DNA of 64,000 nt from Parapedobacter luteus (GTDB taxonomy: Bacteria; Bacteroidota; Bacteroidia; Sphingobacteriales; Sphingobacteriaceae). Made by a program: the position numbers and the translations under genes. Where the stretch lies: assembly GCF_900168055.1 (NCBI RefSeq), contig NZ_FUYS01000003.1:434001-498000 (forward strand), given 5' to 3'. Below, piece after piece: positions 45,020-52,101 of the stretch (position 1 is its first letter; each line of letters begins with the position of its first letter). The notes under the pieces were generated by a model. That model saw only the letters and a program-made list of their open reading frames with translations. It ran no database searches and had not been told where the DNA came from.

Positions 45020-46401
45020 TAATGATTATCGGATAACGGTTGCACCCTATATTGTTCTTGTTGTATATCCCACACGACTTTGGGCAGCGGTAGGCGCAGC
45101 ATCGCCGCATTGGAAACCAGTGCCAGGTCATGCCGACGATTCACCATGGCGATCCGGTAATCATAGTCGCCGGGGCTGATATCCGACGGTAAGACCATGC
45201 CTCCATCCGCTGCTCCGTCCAAGACATAAGCACCATCTTTCCAAACGACGAAATTATCCGCCCACATCGCCACTTCCCCTACGCCGGGGATGGGGTACGA
45301 CTGCTTATAGCTCGATACCTGCCACACCCGGTACGCTTCATCGCCCGCTTTTGGCCGGTAGAGGAGGTACACGCCTTCGGCTTCGAACGTTTCGAGATGA
45401 GTAGTCGAATTTTTTGCGCCCATATACAGCAGTGCGGCATAAACGCTATCCGCATCGCCAGCCACGCCCAGATCGCCAACGGTCAATTCGAGTCCATCGT
45501 TTGCGGCAAACACCTCCCGGTAAAAGTCCAGCCGGTTGCTGCTCGCCTCCATCACGGTGATGTATTTGTCGATGTTGCCGCGTGCCGGGTTCACATACCG
45601 GATTTTCAGCCAGCCTTTTTCCACATAGTCCAGCACTTCGTAATGATCGCCCTTGACCAGGTACATCGCCGACCGGCGTTCGGGTTGTGGGGCATCGTGC
45701 AGGTACAGCCGCTCCTGCTCCACCGGCAGGATGACCGGCTCCATGTCGTCTGTCGGCGAAAACAGGTATACCGCCCCACTGTGCACCGTATCCCCTGCCC
45801 GGTTGAAGACGGTGTGCACCGCAGTGAGCGGCACCAGTGCTGTCCAGGGAGCATCCTGTTCGACCGGGCGGAGCGACTCAGCCAGGTAGACTTCGCCCTG
45901 CGGCGTGAACTTCCAGCCTTGCCGCCGGTACATTTCCCGCTGGTCCTGCAGGACTCGTCTGTAGTCTGCCTGGACAAACAGGATTCCCTCCTCCTCCAGG
46001 AAATATGGGTTCAAAAAGCCCGTTGGCCGGCCCACATGCCCATTGCCCTCGGGCAGCGGCACTTCCCTGAAACGGCCCGCCGAAGGCTGGAATAGAAAGA
46101 TGCGCCAGCGGTGCGGCGTATGATACCTATCGCCCAGGAATTGCACCGAAAAATCGGCATAACCATCACCATTATAGTCCGCTGCCTCCACCTGAGCCGT
46201 TGCGACCATTTCGCCGAGCACGACCGCCTGGGTATCGGTTTGGTTCTCCGATAGAATCATCACTTCCATCGTGTCGCCCCGGAACTCCACTAAAGCACGC
46301 TGCTGGCCGCTGACGGCGATGGCATGCCGGTCCTGTGCCCGCGCACCAACGATGCAGACGACCCACACAGCACCGAATAGGATGGGTATACGAAACATCA
46401 T
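45019..46401 (-). CDS. Exported protein with FG-GAP-like and SH3-like parts
   Basis: 460 residues with a signal peptide ending in GARAQ. Near residues 70-85 VEAADYNGDGYADFSVQFLG resembles an FG-GAP or calcium-loop repeat. Around residue 230, HSGAVYLFSPTDDMEPVILP precedes an SH3-like segment (GDHYEVLDYVEKGWLKIRYV). The AVYLFS...PV..P block recurs in the membrane protein at 55068-56531. Function unknown. It sits between an upstream lipoprotein gene (1-bp gap) and the membrane protein gene. Confidence 0.7.
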   Translation of the reverse strand: MMFRIPILFGAVWVVCIVGARAQDRHAIAVSGQQRALVEFRGDTMEVMILSENQTDTQAVVLGEMVATAQVEAADYNGDGYADFSVQFLGDRYHTPHRWRIFLFQPSAGRFREVPLPEGNGHVGRPTGFLNPYFLEEEGILFVQADYRRVLQDQREMYRRQGWKFTPQGEVYLAESLRPVEQDAPWTALVPLTAVHTVFNRAGDTVHSGAVYLFSPTDDMEPVILPVEQERLYLHDAPQPERRSAMYLVKGDHYEVLDYVEKGWLKIRYVNPARGNIDKYITVMEASSNRLDFYREVFAANDGLELTVGDLGVAGDADSVYAALLYMGAKNSTTHLETFEAEGVYLLYRPKAGDEAYRVWQVSSYKQSYPIPGVGEVAMWADNFVVWKDGAYVLDGAADGGMVLPSDISPGDYDYRIAMVNRRHDLALVSNAAMLRLPLPKVVWDIQQEQYRVQPLSDNH

Positions 46402-46402
46402 T

Positions 46403-47662
46403 TTATTGCTTTTCTTTCCGCCTGACGGTTAGCTCATGGAGTTCATCGGTAGCGGTATTCCATTGATAACCGCACGCAACATCGCCCATGAAAAGCTGGA
46501 CTTCCCATAGGTTTCCATCCAGCCGCCGGGCATACACCTCCCTCCCCAGTAACCAGTCCGCCGCCCAATTATAGCCCAGATTATCGGAAGTCATCACGTA
46601 CGCTGCCGTCGTCAAAACCTGCGAATATTTCAATTCATTAATGGAAATCGATTCAGGCAGTATTTGGTCCCCAAACGAGTCAAATAACCCGAGGTTGGAT
46701 TGCATTTTTTCCGTCAACCCCAGGTCTTCTTGCATAAATTCTGCCCAACGTTCCCGTTGGATTGGTGGATAGCGACCGAGTACCGCATTGCGCAGGGCGG
46801 TATACGCCCCGCGGTTTTCTGCCAGAAATTGCTGCTGTCTTTCCTCGATTTCACGGTCGTCAAAATCCGGGTAGAAGTCGTCATACAACATCCATTTAAA
46901 CTCGTCGATTTTGTTCAATAGTTCCTGCTGGGGGGTAGACGCCTTCGGTAACCGTCCGGCCAGCCACCCCGGTTGCTGCTTTCCGCCGGTATAGACCAGT
47001 ACCTGCAGCAGTTCGATACCGTTCGTGGCATAGTCCCAGCTGTATTTCATGACAAAAGCCCGGTTAACTATCACTACGCTCCATTGCGTGTCCTTTATGC
47101 GATCGGCAAAACACAACCACCCCAACCCATAAAGTTGAACGTAATCCTGCCAGCGCATCCCCTTTTCCTGCGTCAGGTAGTCCGACACCGCGATGTGGAT
47201 CAGGTTTACGGAAGATAGGGTTCCTCCCGGGCCGAATGTCCGCGCCGCAGTCAGCACGCTCGTCAGGTCAATTATTTCCCGCACCGAAACGCTATCTTGC
47301 TGAAAGTATTTGTCCAGCACCTGCAAATCCAGCACTTCATAGCCGGGAAAGGCCTCCGGCGCAGGCGGCAGTGCCTCCAATCCCGCAAGGCGCAGGCGGA
47401 GATAGCGATCCTTGTTTTTTTCAATAAATACCTGCATATGCCGGGTTACCGGGTGCGCTAAAGCGGCCTCCGGATTATCTTCCCCCGCCGCCATCCAGTC
47501 TACAAATTCCGCTTTCTTTTCATCGCGGTAAGGGGCCATCCAACGGTCCAGTTCCGCGCTCAATTGCTGTTCTTCCGCTTCGGCAGATAGCGGCTTCTGG
47601 CAGGCGGCGGCGCTGCCCGCCCACAGTAAAAAGGCGATTAAAAATACTTTTGGTGTATTCAT
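46403..47662 (-). CDS. Hypothetical lipoprotein
   Basis: 419 residues from ATG 47662 (MNTPKVFLIAFLLWAGSAAA then Cys, a lipobox). The body is largely helical with many Trp, Tyr and Gln; no domain is recognised. It is first in a three-gene operon that ends in a membrane protein. The -7 box TTGTTTTG ends only four bases before the ATG, predicting a leaderless message. Confidence 0.7.
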   Translation of the reverse strand: MNTPKVFLIAFLLWAGSAAACQKPLSAEAEEQQLSAELDRWMAPYRDEKKAEFVDWMAAGEDNPEAALAHPVTRHMQVFIEKNKDRYLRLRLAGLEALPPAPEAFPGYEVLDLQVLDKYFQQDSVSVREIIDLTSVLTAARTFGPGGTLSSVNLIHIAVSDYLTQEKGMRWQDYVQLYGLGWLCFADRIKDTQWSVVIVNRAFVMKYSWDYATNGIELLQVLVYTGGKQQPGWLAGRLPKASTPQQELLNKIDEFKWMLYDDFYPDFDDREIEERQQQFLAENRGAYTALRNAVLGRYPPIQRERWAEFMQEDLGLTEKMQSNLGLFDSFGDQILPESISINELKYSQVLTTAAYVMTSDNLGYNWAADWLLGREVYARRLDGNLWEVQLFMGDVACGYQWNTATDELHELTVRRKEKQ

Positions 47663-47666
47663 CGCC

Positions 47667-47712
47667 CAAAACAACACAAAATACCGTTCGGATAAAACCC
47701 CCGTTTTCAGGG
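47667..47712 (-). promoter_or_regulatory. Palindromic operator plus -7 box (site 5)
   Basis: CCCCGTTTTCAGGG (47699-47712, centre 47705.5) lies 31.5 bp from TTGTTTTG (47674 to 47667, reverse strand), which matches TAnnTTTG at seven of eight positions. A second box-like TATTTTG is 10 bp closer. Confidence 0.55.
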
Positions 47713-47841
47713 ATTTTCTGTCAGGCAGCGATGGGTACGTTTAAAGGACGATAAGACTGAGGTTAATTTTCCGCACGTTTCCCGGGGGGTGTAGAACTCT
47801 CTCCGTAACTCACTGATAGTATATCGTTTATAAGCATCACT

Positions 47842-48507
47842 TTACAGTGTATTGTTGTATTTCTCGACAGCTTCAACAATGTCCTCTTTGATAAACTCCC
47901 AGTATTTGCCTCGTAGACATATGGGATCAAATTCGTCGTCCGCTAAGGTAAAATCTGTAAAGTTTTTTAAAATGAGGTCTTTGTCATGCGTGTAAGGATA
48001 GCGATGTTGATGTAATGCTATCATAGCCTGGACATCGTGATTAGTCAACAGCTCATGCAGGTCCCAAAAATCTTTCTTTCGGCCGACACGTTGAACGACA
48101 TCGACCTTCATTGCAATAATCTCCTCTATCGTGGCCAATCGAATGCCGTCTACTACCGAGGCAGGCTGTATGAATGAATCGGTATAAAACACATCTAACT
48201 TGACGGTATTATCGTTATCAGTACCGATACTGTAGGACTTTCCCATTGCTGGGTTAATTCCCGAAGAATGAACGTGGAAGGGAAATGTATTTTCTATAAA
48301 ATCATCAATCTCTTTAAAGTCAATACTGCCGTATGGCGCATCAGTGAATAAGTCGATATCGACCGATATACGATGACCGATCTGGAGACTTAGTGCAGTG
48401 CCACCAACCAATCGAAATTGCGTCAATGCGGAGGAGGAGGGCTTCATTAAAGCGATCAACGAATCCTTCAAGAGGTCCGTAACGGTACCATAAAATAAAC
48501 TGCTCAT
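47842..48507 (-). CDS. AbiEii/AbiGii-type nucleotidyltransferase toxin
   Basis: 221 residues. The nucleotidyltransferase signature is LVGGTALSLQIGHRISVDID with GG at 35-36 and catalytic-type Asp at 50 and 52. Later IEEIIAMKVDVVQRVGRKKD matches the family, in which Lys/Asp residues are needed for activity. AbiEii toxins transfer nucleotides to tRNA ends and take part in abortive phage defence. The gene lies 5 bp after an HTH antitoxin gene. The stop is followed by a gap up to the 47662 promoter. Confidence 0.9.
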   Translation of the reverse strand: MSSLFYGTVTDLLKDSLIALMKPSSSALTQFRLVGGTALSLQIGHRISVDIDLFTDAPYGSIDFKEIDDFIENTFPFHVHSSGINPAMGKSYSIGTDNDNTVKLDVFYTDSFIQPASVVDGIRLATIEEIIAMKVDVVQRVGRKKDFWDLHELLTNHDVQAMIALHQHRYPYTHDKDLILKNFTDFTLADDEFDPICLRGKYWEFIKEDIVEAVEKYNNTL

Positions 48508-48512
48508 CCCTA

Positions 48513-49004
48513 TTAATTTGGCTTATAGATGGTGTATGGAGTTCTGGCTTTGGACGCTTCTAACGCCTGCTTTACTTTTTCAATGCCATAAAAACGCGTT
48601 ATCTCTCCTTTTTCGTCTTCATTGCCACGTTCAAAGACGCGTTGGATGACCGCACGGTATTGCTTCTGCCAATCTATTTTGTTGATATCCGTATCCCAAA
48701 AAAGGGATGTACGGAGAACGGACAGATTTGGCGTGGATTGAATTTCTTTTTCTTTGACCTTTTGGATATCGTAATAAGCCTGTAGAACTACCAACGTACC
48801 CTCTTCCAAACCTAGTTCCCGTTCGATTTTTAACGCCAAGGCTGTACTAAGCCCACGTTTGCCTTTGGTTATTGCGTTAAACGTCTGTGGATGTTCGTCT
48901 AAAGACAATGCAAACGGTCGTTGCTTAATCGCACGCTTTTTCAATTCGCGTTCGAGAACAATCCCCGGATGTATGCCTTTATATTTTTCGAACTGCTTAA
49001 TCAC
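48513..49004 (-). CDS. HTH antitoxin of the AbiEii pair (HigA-like, DUF6922-like tail)
   Basis: 163 residues starting at a GTG. The N-terminal XRE-type helix-turn-helix includes IHPGIVLERELKKRAIKQRP and FNAITKGKRGLSTALALKIE. The C-terminal region SLFWDTDINKIDWQKQYRAV, VIQRVFERGNEDEKGEITRF is like the DUF6922 domain seen in such antitoxins. It represses the module and counters the toxin by inference. A perfect TATATTTG box ends four bases before the GTG, again a leaderless layout. Confidence 0.8.
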   Translation of the reverse strand: MIKQFEKYKGIHPGIVLERELKKRAIKQRPFALSLDEHPQTFNAITKGKRGLSTALALKIERELGLEEGTLVVLQAYYDIQKVKEKEIQSTPNLSVLRTSLFWDTDINKIDWQKQYRAVIQRVFERGNEDEKGEITRFYGIEKVKQALEASKARTPYTIYKPN

Positions 49005-49008
49005 AGAA

Positions 49009-49016
49009 CAAATATA
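49009..49016 (-). promoter_or_regulatory. -7 promoter box TATATTTG of the AbiEii module
   Basis: Exact consensus on the reverse strand. With only TTCT between it and the GTG at 49004, transcription and translation would begin at about the same base. Confidence 0.5.
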
Positions 49017-49079
49017 AACATTTTTGTTTATATAAATATAAATTTATAGAGCTAGATATTTTTACTGGTGGGATTCAAA

Positions 49080-49259
49080 TCACCGTTTTTTCTGCTCTTT
49101 ATCTAAACCTAAATATTCACAGACTTCCTCCGTACTAAGCAATTGGTGTGATTGTTTGCCACGTATTTTTTTTATCGTATTGTAAATACGTAAGCTCTGC
49201 CGGTAGCTCTTGCCGGTGATACGTGCTATATCCTTTGGATAAATACAGATTCTTCTCAT
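49080..49259 (-). CDS. 59-residue small basic protein, possible mobile-element gene
   Basis: The reverse strand encodes MRRICIYPKDIARITGKSYR, then QSLRIYNTIKKIRGKQSHQL and a C-terminal STEEVCEYLGLD. The repeated basic helices and EEVCEYLGL, resembling an excisionase-type helix-turn-helix, suggest DNA binding. Genes of this kind occur near integrative elements in Bacteroidota as far as I recall. No RBS or -7 box is evident. It lies upstream of the AbiEii module in the same direction. Confidence 0.6.
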   Translation of the reverse strand: MRRICIYPKDIARITGKSYRQSLRIYNTIKKIRGKQSHQLLSTEEVCEYLGLDKEQKKR

Positions 49260-49449
49260 TTTTATACTTTATGTACGCTTTATCTACTCTTTTGATACTG
49301 AGATAAAGTAGCGTAGCTGTTCATCATTTTGATGCCCAACTTGGTAACAAGTTGGTATAAAGTTGAGGTGGAATCTTTATTGCAATTTACAAAATAAACT
49401 TAGGAAATATTTTTCCAACTTATTTTGACTGCAGATAATGTCGGAAGTT
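49260..49449. other. AT-rich gap with an inverted repeat
   Basis: No gene supported. CCAACTTG (49336-49343) and CAAGTTGG (49348-49355) make a perfect 8-bp inverted repeat with a GTAA loop. The gap separates the AbiEii module from a gene with an odd C-terminus. Confidence 0.4.
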
Positions 49450-50226
49450 CTAAACGCTGCTCTTCAGAATTCCCTTTGACGCGCATGCAAGGGGTTTTGA
49501 TACGTTTTGTTTACTAATTTGTGAAGCCGGAGGACCCCGGAGTTCAAGCGTTTGTATCGGCTTCTCGAGCGGATCCCAGACCGCAGTTGTGTCCACTTGC
49601 ATCCGGCTAAACACGGTACGCAACGGAAACGTGCGGGTGTAATGCCCATGGAGGTGGGGCGACAAGGAAGCTGTATCACTTGCTGCCACGAAACCATCCC
49701 ACCCGCCCTGGCCATTTTCTTTCAGGAAGAGATACGGCTGGCCTATATTTTCCCGCCCGCAGCTGACGCGCAGCAGCTCTACAGGACGTTTCCAGTCCGT
49801 TACATCCATACAAAACAAGCCGTATCCTACGGCATTACCTGTTAAAAAAATACCATCATGGTGCAATCCACCCAACGTCCCGCTTACGGCATCCTCCCGG
49901 TATTCCACTTGTGTGCCCGGCACGATGACACGGCTCACCTGACCGGAATCGGGGTGGTACAGCACCACCTCGTAGCGGGAACTTATCACCAAGGTCTCCC
50001 CATCCGCTGAAAGCTTCAGGCCGATCATATCACCATCCACCCATCCGCCGTCGCCCATACCCTGCTCAAAAGGCAAATCCACGATATACTCCCTCCCCTC
50101 CCGGTTAACATAAAGTTGCCGCCCATCAAGACACCTGTATTCCGCGCCCGGGACTTCTACTGTGGATTGCGCCAACGTAACAACAGAAGCCGATAACACA
50201 ACTAAATAGGTCAGCAGCGCGTTCAT
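49450..50226 (-). CDS. Exported hypothetical protein, C-terminus possibly replaced
   Basis: 258 residues from ATG 50226 (MNALLTYLVVLSASVVTLAQ, a signal peptide). A beta-propeller-like stretch follows (LKLSADGETLVISSRYEVVL then YHPDSGQVSRV). After LELRGPPASQ the last 20 or so residues (ISKQNVSKPLACASKGILKS) look out of character and abut the AT-rich gap, so the original 3' end may have been lost when the AbiEii module arrived. Function unknown. ATG 50322 is the longer alternative but lacks a signal at its end. Confidence 0.55.
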   Translation of the reverse strand: MNALLTYLVVLSASVVTLAQSTVEVPGAEYRCLDGRQLYVNREGREYIVDLPFEQGMGDGGWVDGDMIGLKLSADGETLVISSRYEVVLYHPDSGQVSRVIVPGTQVEYREDAVSGTLGGLHHDGIFLTGNAVGYGLFCMDVTDWKRPVELLRVSCGRENIGQPYLFLKENGQGGWDGFVAASDTASLSPHLHGHYTRTFPLRTVFSRMQVDTTAVWDPLEKPIQTLELRGPPASQISKQNVSKPLACASKGILKSSV

Positions 50227-50309
50227 GTTCGGTACTTTACGGTTTTCAAACATCCCGTATCCGTATACCACAGTTATTTCGGTATTCATAGCAATGCGCG
50301 TTAGACAAG

Positions 50310-50387
50310 TAAAATAATGCAAAAAAGATCCGGCCCAAAACCCCTGAATTCAGGGATTTATTCCCCCACGCAAAAAGGTAAACTTTG
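50310..50387. promoter_or_regulatory. Perfect palindromic operator CCCTGAATTCAGGG (site 6)
   Basis: The 14-bp palindrome is at 50342-50355 (centre 50348.5). On the forward strand AAACTTTG (50380-50387) starts 31.5 bp away. On the reverse strand TTATTTTA (50317 to 50310) starts 31.5 bp away but is a weak box. It probably serves the gene at 50430 and perhaps the gene at 50226. Confidence 0.65.
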
Positions 50388-50429
50388 CAGTCACAATAAA
50401 ATACCAAACTATGCAATAATGACTGCACG

Positions 50430-51179
50430 ATGATATCCATTATCCTATTGTCAACGGCTGCCATTTACACACCGCAGCTGACGGACTCCATACCCGATAA
50501 ATACAGCTGGCATCCCGATGGGCTCATCATCTATGCAGCCCCTTCGCTAACCGCCGATTCGATCAATCGCGCCGGTTATGGGGAATTTATCCTCGTCGAG
50601 GAGTTATGGGATGGTGAGACCGTCTACGTGACCCGCTACCAACACGATGAAGATAAGTGGATTTCAGACGAATACCTGAAACTGTACCAGCATGCATCCC
50701 ATTGGCTACGGGTAAAGCACGGCGGCCGGCCGGGTTTCATCTTGGACACGTACTTGGCCCCCATTCCACCGCCGGATACCTCGCATGCGTCCGGCTTGAT
50801 CTGGGAGGAATATCTTAAAAGCCTGTCAATGGTAACGTTCGAGGAATCCGAGGGCCAAACCGAAGACTTCTGTGCAAGAAACACCCTGCATTTTGCGAAC
50901 GGCATCATATACACCTATACAGATTTCGGGCCCTGTGAGCAATGCGGTCATGTCCAAAAGCAGCTGTACCTCCCGCTCACCAGTAAAGCCGAGGCCATGA
51001 TGATGGGGTTGCATTTCTTCCGCTACTATGGTCTTTTCTCGGGAGCGAACAGCGTGTTGCTCAAGCGCGAGGGTGAAGCCGTGGCATTAGAAGGATATAT
51101 GGAGTCCGGCCAAGTAACGATCATTTCGTTTAGCAAGCAACAAGATGGCGTGTGCCTGATTGAAGACAATTACTTGTAA
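50430..51179 (+). CDS. Exported SH3-like protein
   Basis: 249 residues with a short hydrophobic N-terminus (MISIILLSTAAIYTPQ) that may be a signal peptide. Two SH3-like segments are apparent: PDGLIIYAAPSLTADSINRA with YGEFILVEELWDGETVYVTR, and SHWLRVKHGGRPGFILDTYL. The C-terminal part has CEQCGHVQKQLYLPL. SH3b-like folds often bind peptidoglycan or act as scaffold modules, but I cannot assign a role. Expressed from site 6 with a leader of about 40 nt. Confidence 0.65.
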   Translation: MISIILLSTAAIYTPQLTDSIPDKYSWHPDGLIIYAAPSLTADSINRAGYGEFILVEELWDGETVYVTRYQHDEDKWISDEYLKLYQHASHWLRVKHGGRPGFILDTYLAPIPPPDTSHASGLIWEEYLKSLSMVTFEESEGQTEDFCARNTLHFANGIIYTYTDFGPCEQCGHVQKQLYLPLTSKAEAMMMGLHFFRYYGLFSGANSVLLKREGEAVALEGYMESGQVTIISFSKQQDGVCLIEDNYL

Positions 51180-51237
51180 GCGAATCGCCAATGAAAGCTG
51201 CCTAGGGAGCGGATTTCATTCTAAACAGATAAATCAC

Positions 51238-51245
51238 TAACTTTG
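51238..51245 (+). promoter_or_regulatory. -7 promoter box TAACTTTG
   Basis: Exact consensus, 23 bp before the ATG at 51268. A GGAG Shine-Dalgarno-like element precedes that ATG. The upstream ATG at 51247 would fall at the predicted transcription start. Confidence 0.55.
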
Positions 51246-51267
51246 TATGTATCAAAACTGGAGTGCT

Positions 51268-51468
51268 ATGGAAACATTTATTGTCCACACGGAAAACAAA
51301 GCGCAAGCGAATGCGATAAAAGCAGTGCTTAAAGCATCGAATATTACGTTTGAAAAGACCACCGAGAAACCATACAACTCGGAATTTGTGAAGAAAATCC
51401 AAAAAAGTGATCAAGAATACAAAGCAGGCCAGTTTAAAACCATAAAAACCGAGGACTTGTGGAAGTAG
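51268..51468 (+). CDS. DUF2683-like small protein
   Basis: 66 residues: METFIVHTENKAQANAIKAV with a C-terminal EYKAGQFKTIKTEDLWK. It resembles the DUF2683 family of Bacteroidota, usually encoded next to RelE-type toxins and thought to be antitoxins. No toxin gene follows; the next gene is convergent and codes for a lipoprotein. It may be an orphan antitoxin. Confidence 0.65.
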   Translation: METFIVHTENKAQANAIKAVLKASNITFEKTTEKPYNSEFVKKIQKSDQEYKAGQFKTIKTEDLWK

Positions 51469-51489
51469 ATTATTCCGAGCAGGCTCGGC

Positions 51490-52101
51490 TTAAGCACTGC
51501 AATCGGTAGTGACGCGGTCAATCAATGTTAAATACCATTTATCGGCGATCAGCGTAAGGTTAAAAATTAACTCCTCATCTTCCTGGCCTGTGAGTACAAT
51601 CCGTCGGCTCTGCTGCGCAAGGTCGCGGAAACGTGCCAGTTCAGTCTCCGGAATGGAGTCCCCGCGATACTTGACGAGATTCTGCGCCGTTTGAGCGAGC
51701 TTATCGTCGCTCCGTGTGGTATCGGCAAAAAGTCCGGTTTTATCCCATACCATCTCGCCGCAGTCATAAACAGGAAGTTCCGCGTAGTGAACCGAATCGG
51801 GTACGGCAACCATATCCGGATAACCCAAATATGCCGGCACCGGTTGCTCAAAATCAATCGAATCGACGAGCACATACTCATCAAAAACACCGATCCGGTA
51901 AATCACCGCGAGTCCGGTTTCCTCCGATATCAACCCGTTGAGCGTAGCGCCATCCCGGTCATGAAACGCGTGGATAACCTTCATGACGGTCGCCTCAAAA
52001 TGATCCGGTTTGACGGGGGAATTACAAGAAGAAAACGACGCAGGCACCACCAAGGCAACGGCACATAAAGCGCTCCTTGCTTTTAATTGCAGGTGTATCA
52101 C
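51490..52101 (-). CDS. Hypothetical lipoprotein
   Basis: 203 residues from GTG 52101, which overlaps the upstream stop codon in GTGA (4 nt), so translation is coupled to the WG-repeat gene. A lipobox lies at ASFSSC. The mature part has TVMKVIHAFHDRDGATLNGL and an ending rich in Asp and Arg; no domain is recognised. A longer in-frame ATG at 52185 lies within the upstream gene and would put a non-signal stretch in front. Confidence 0.75.
   Translation of the reverse strand: MIHLQLKARSALCAVALVVPASFSSCNSPVKPDHFEATVMKVIHAFHDRDGATLNGLISEETGLAVIYRIGVFDEYVLVDSIDFEQPVPAYLGYPDMVAVPDSVHYAELPVYDCGEMVWDKTGLFADTTRSDDKLAQTAQNLVKYRGDSIPETELARFRDLAQQSRRIVLTGQEDEELIFNLTLIADKWYLTLIDRVTTDCSA

Noticed and set aside
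47677-47683. TATTTTG as the -7 box of the 47662 operon
   Set aside because: It is one base short of the consensus and 21.5 bp from the palindrome. TTGTTTTG ten bases further fits both consensus and spacing better, though the earlier box cannot be excluded.
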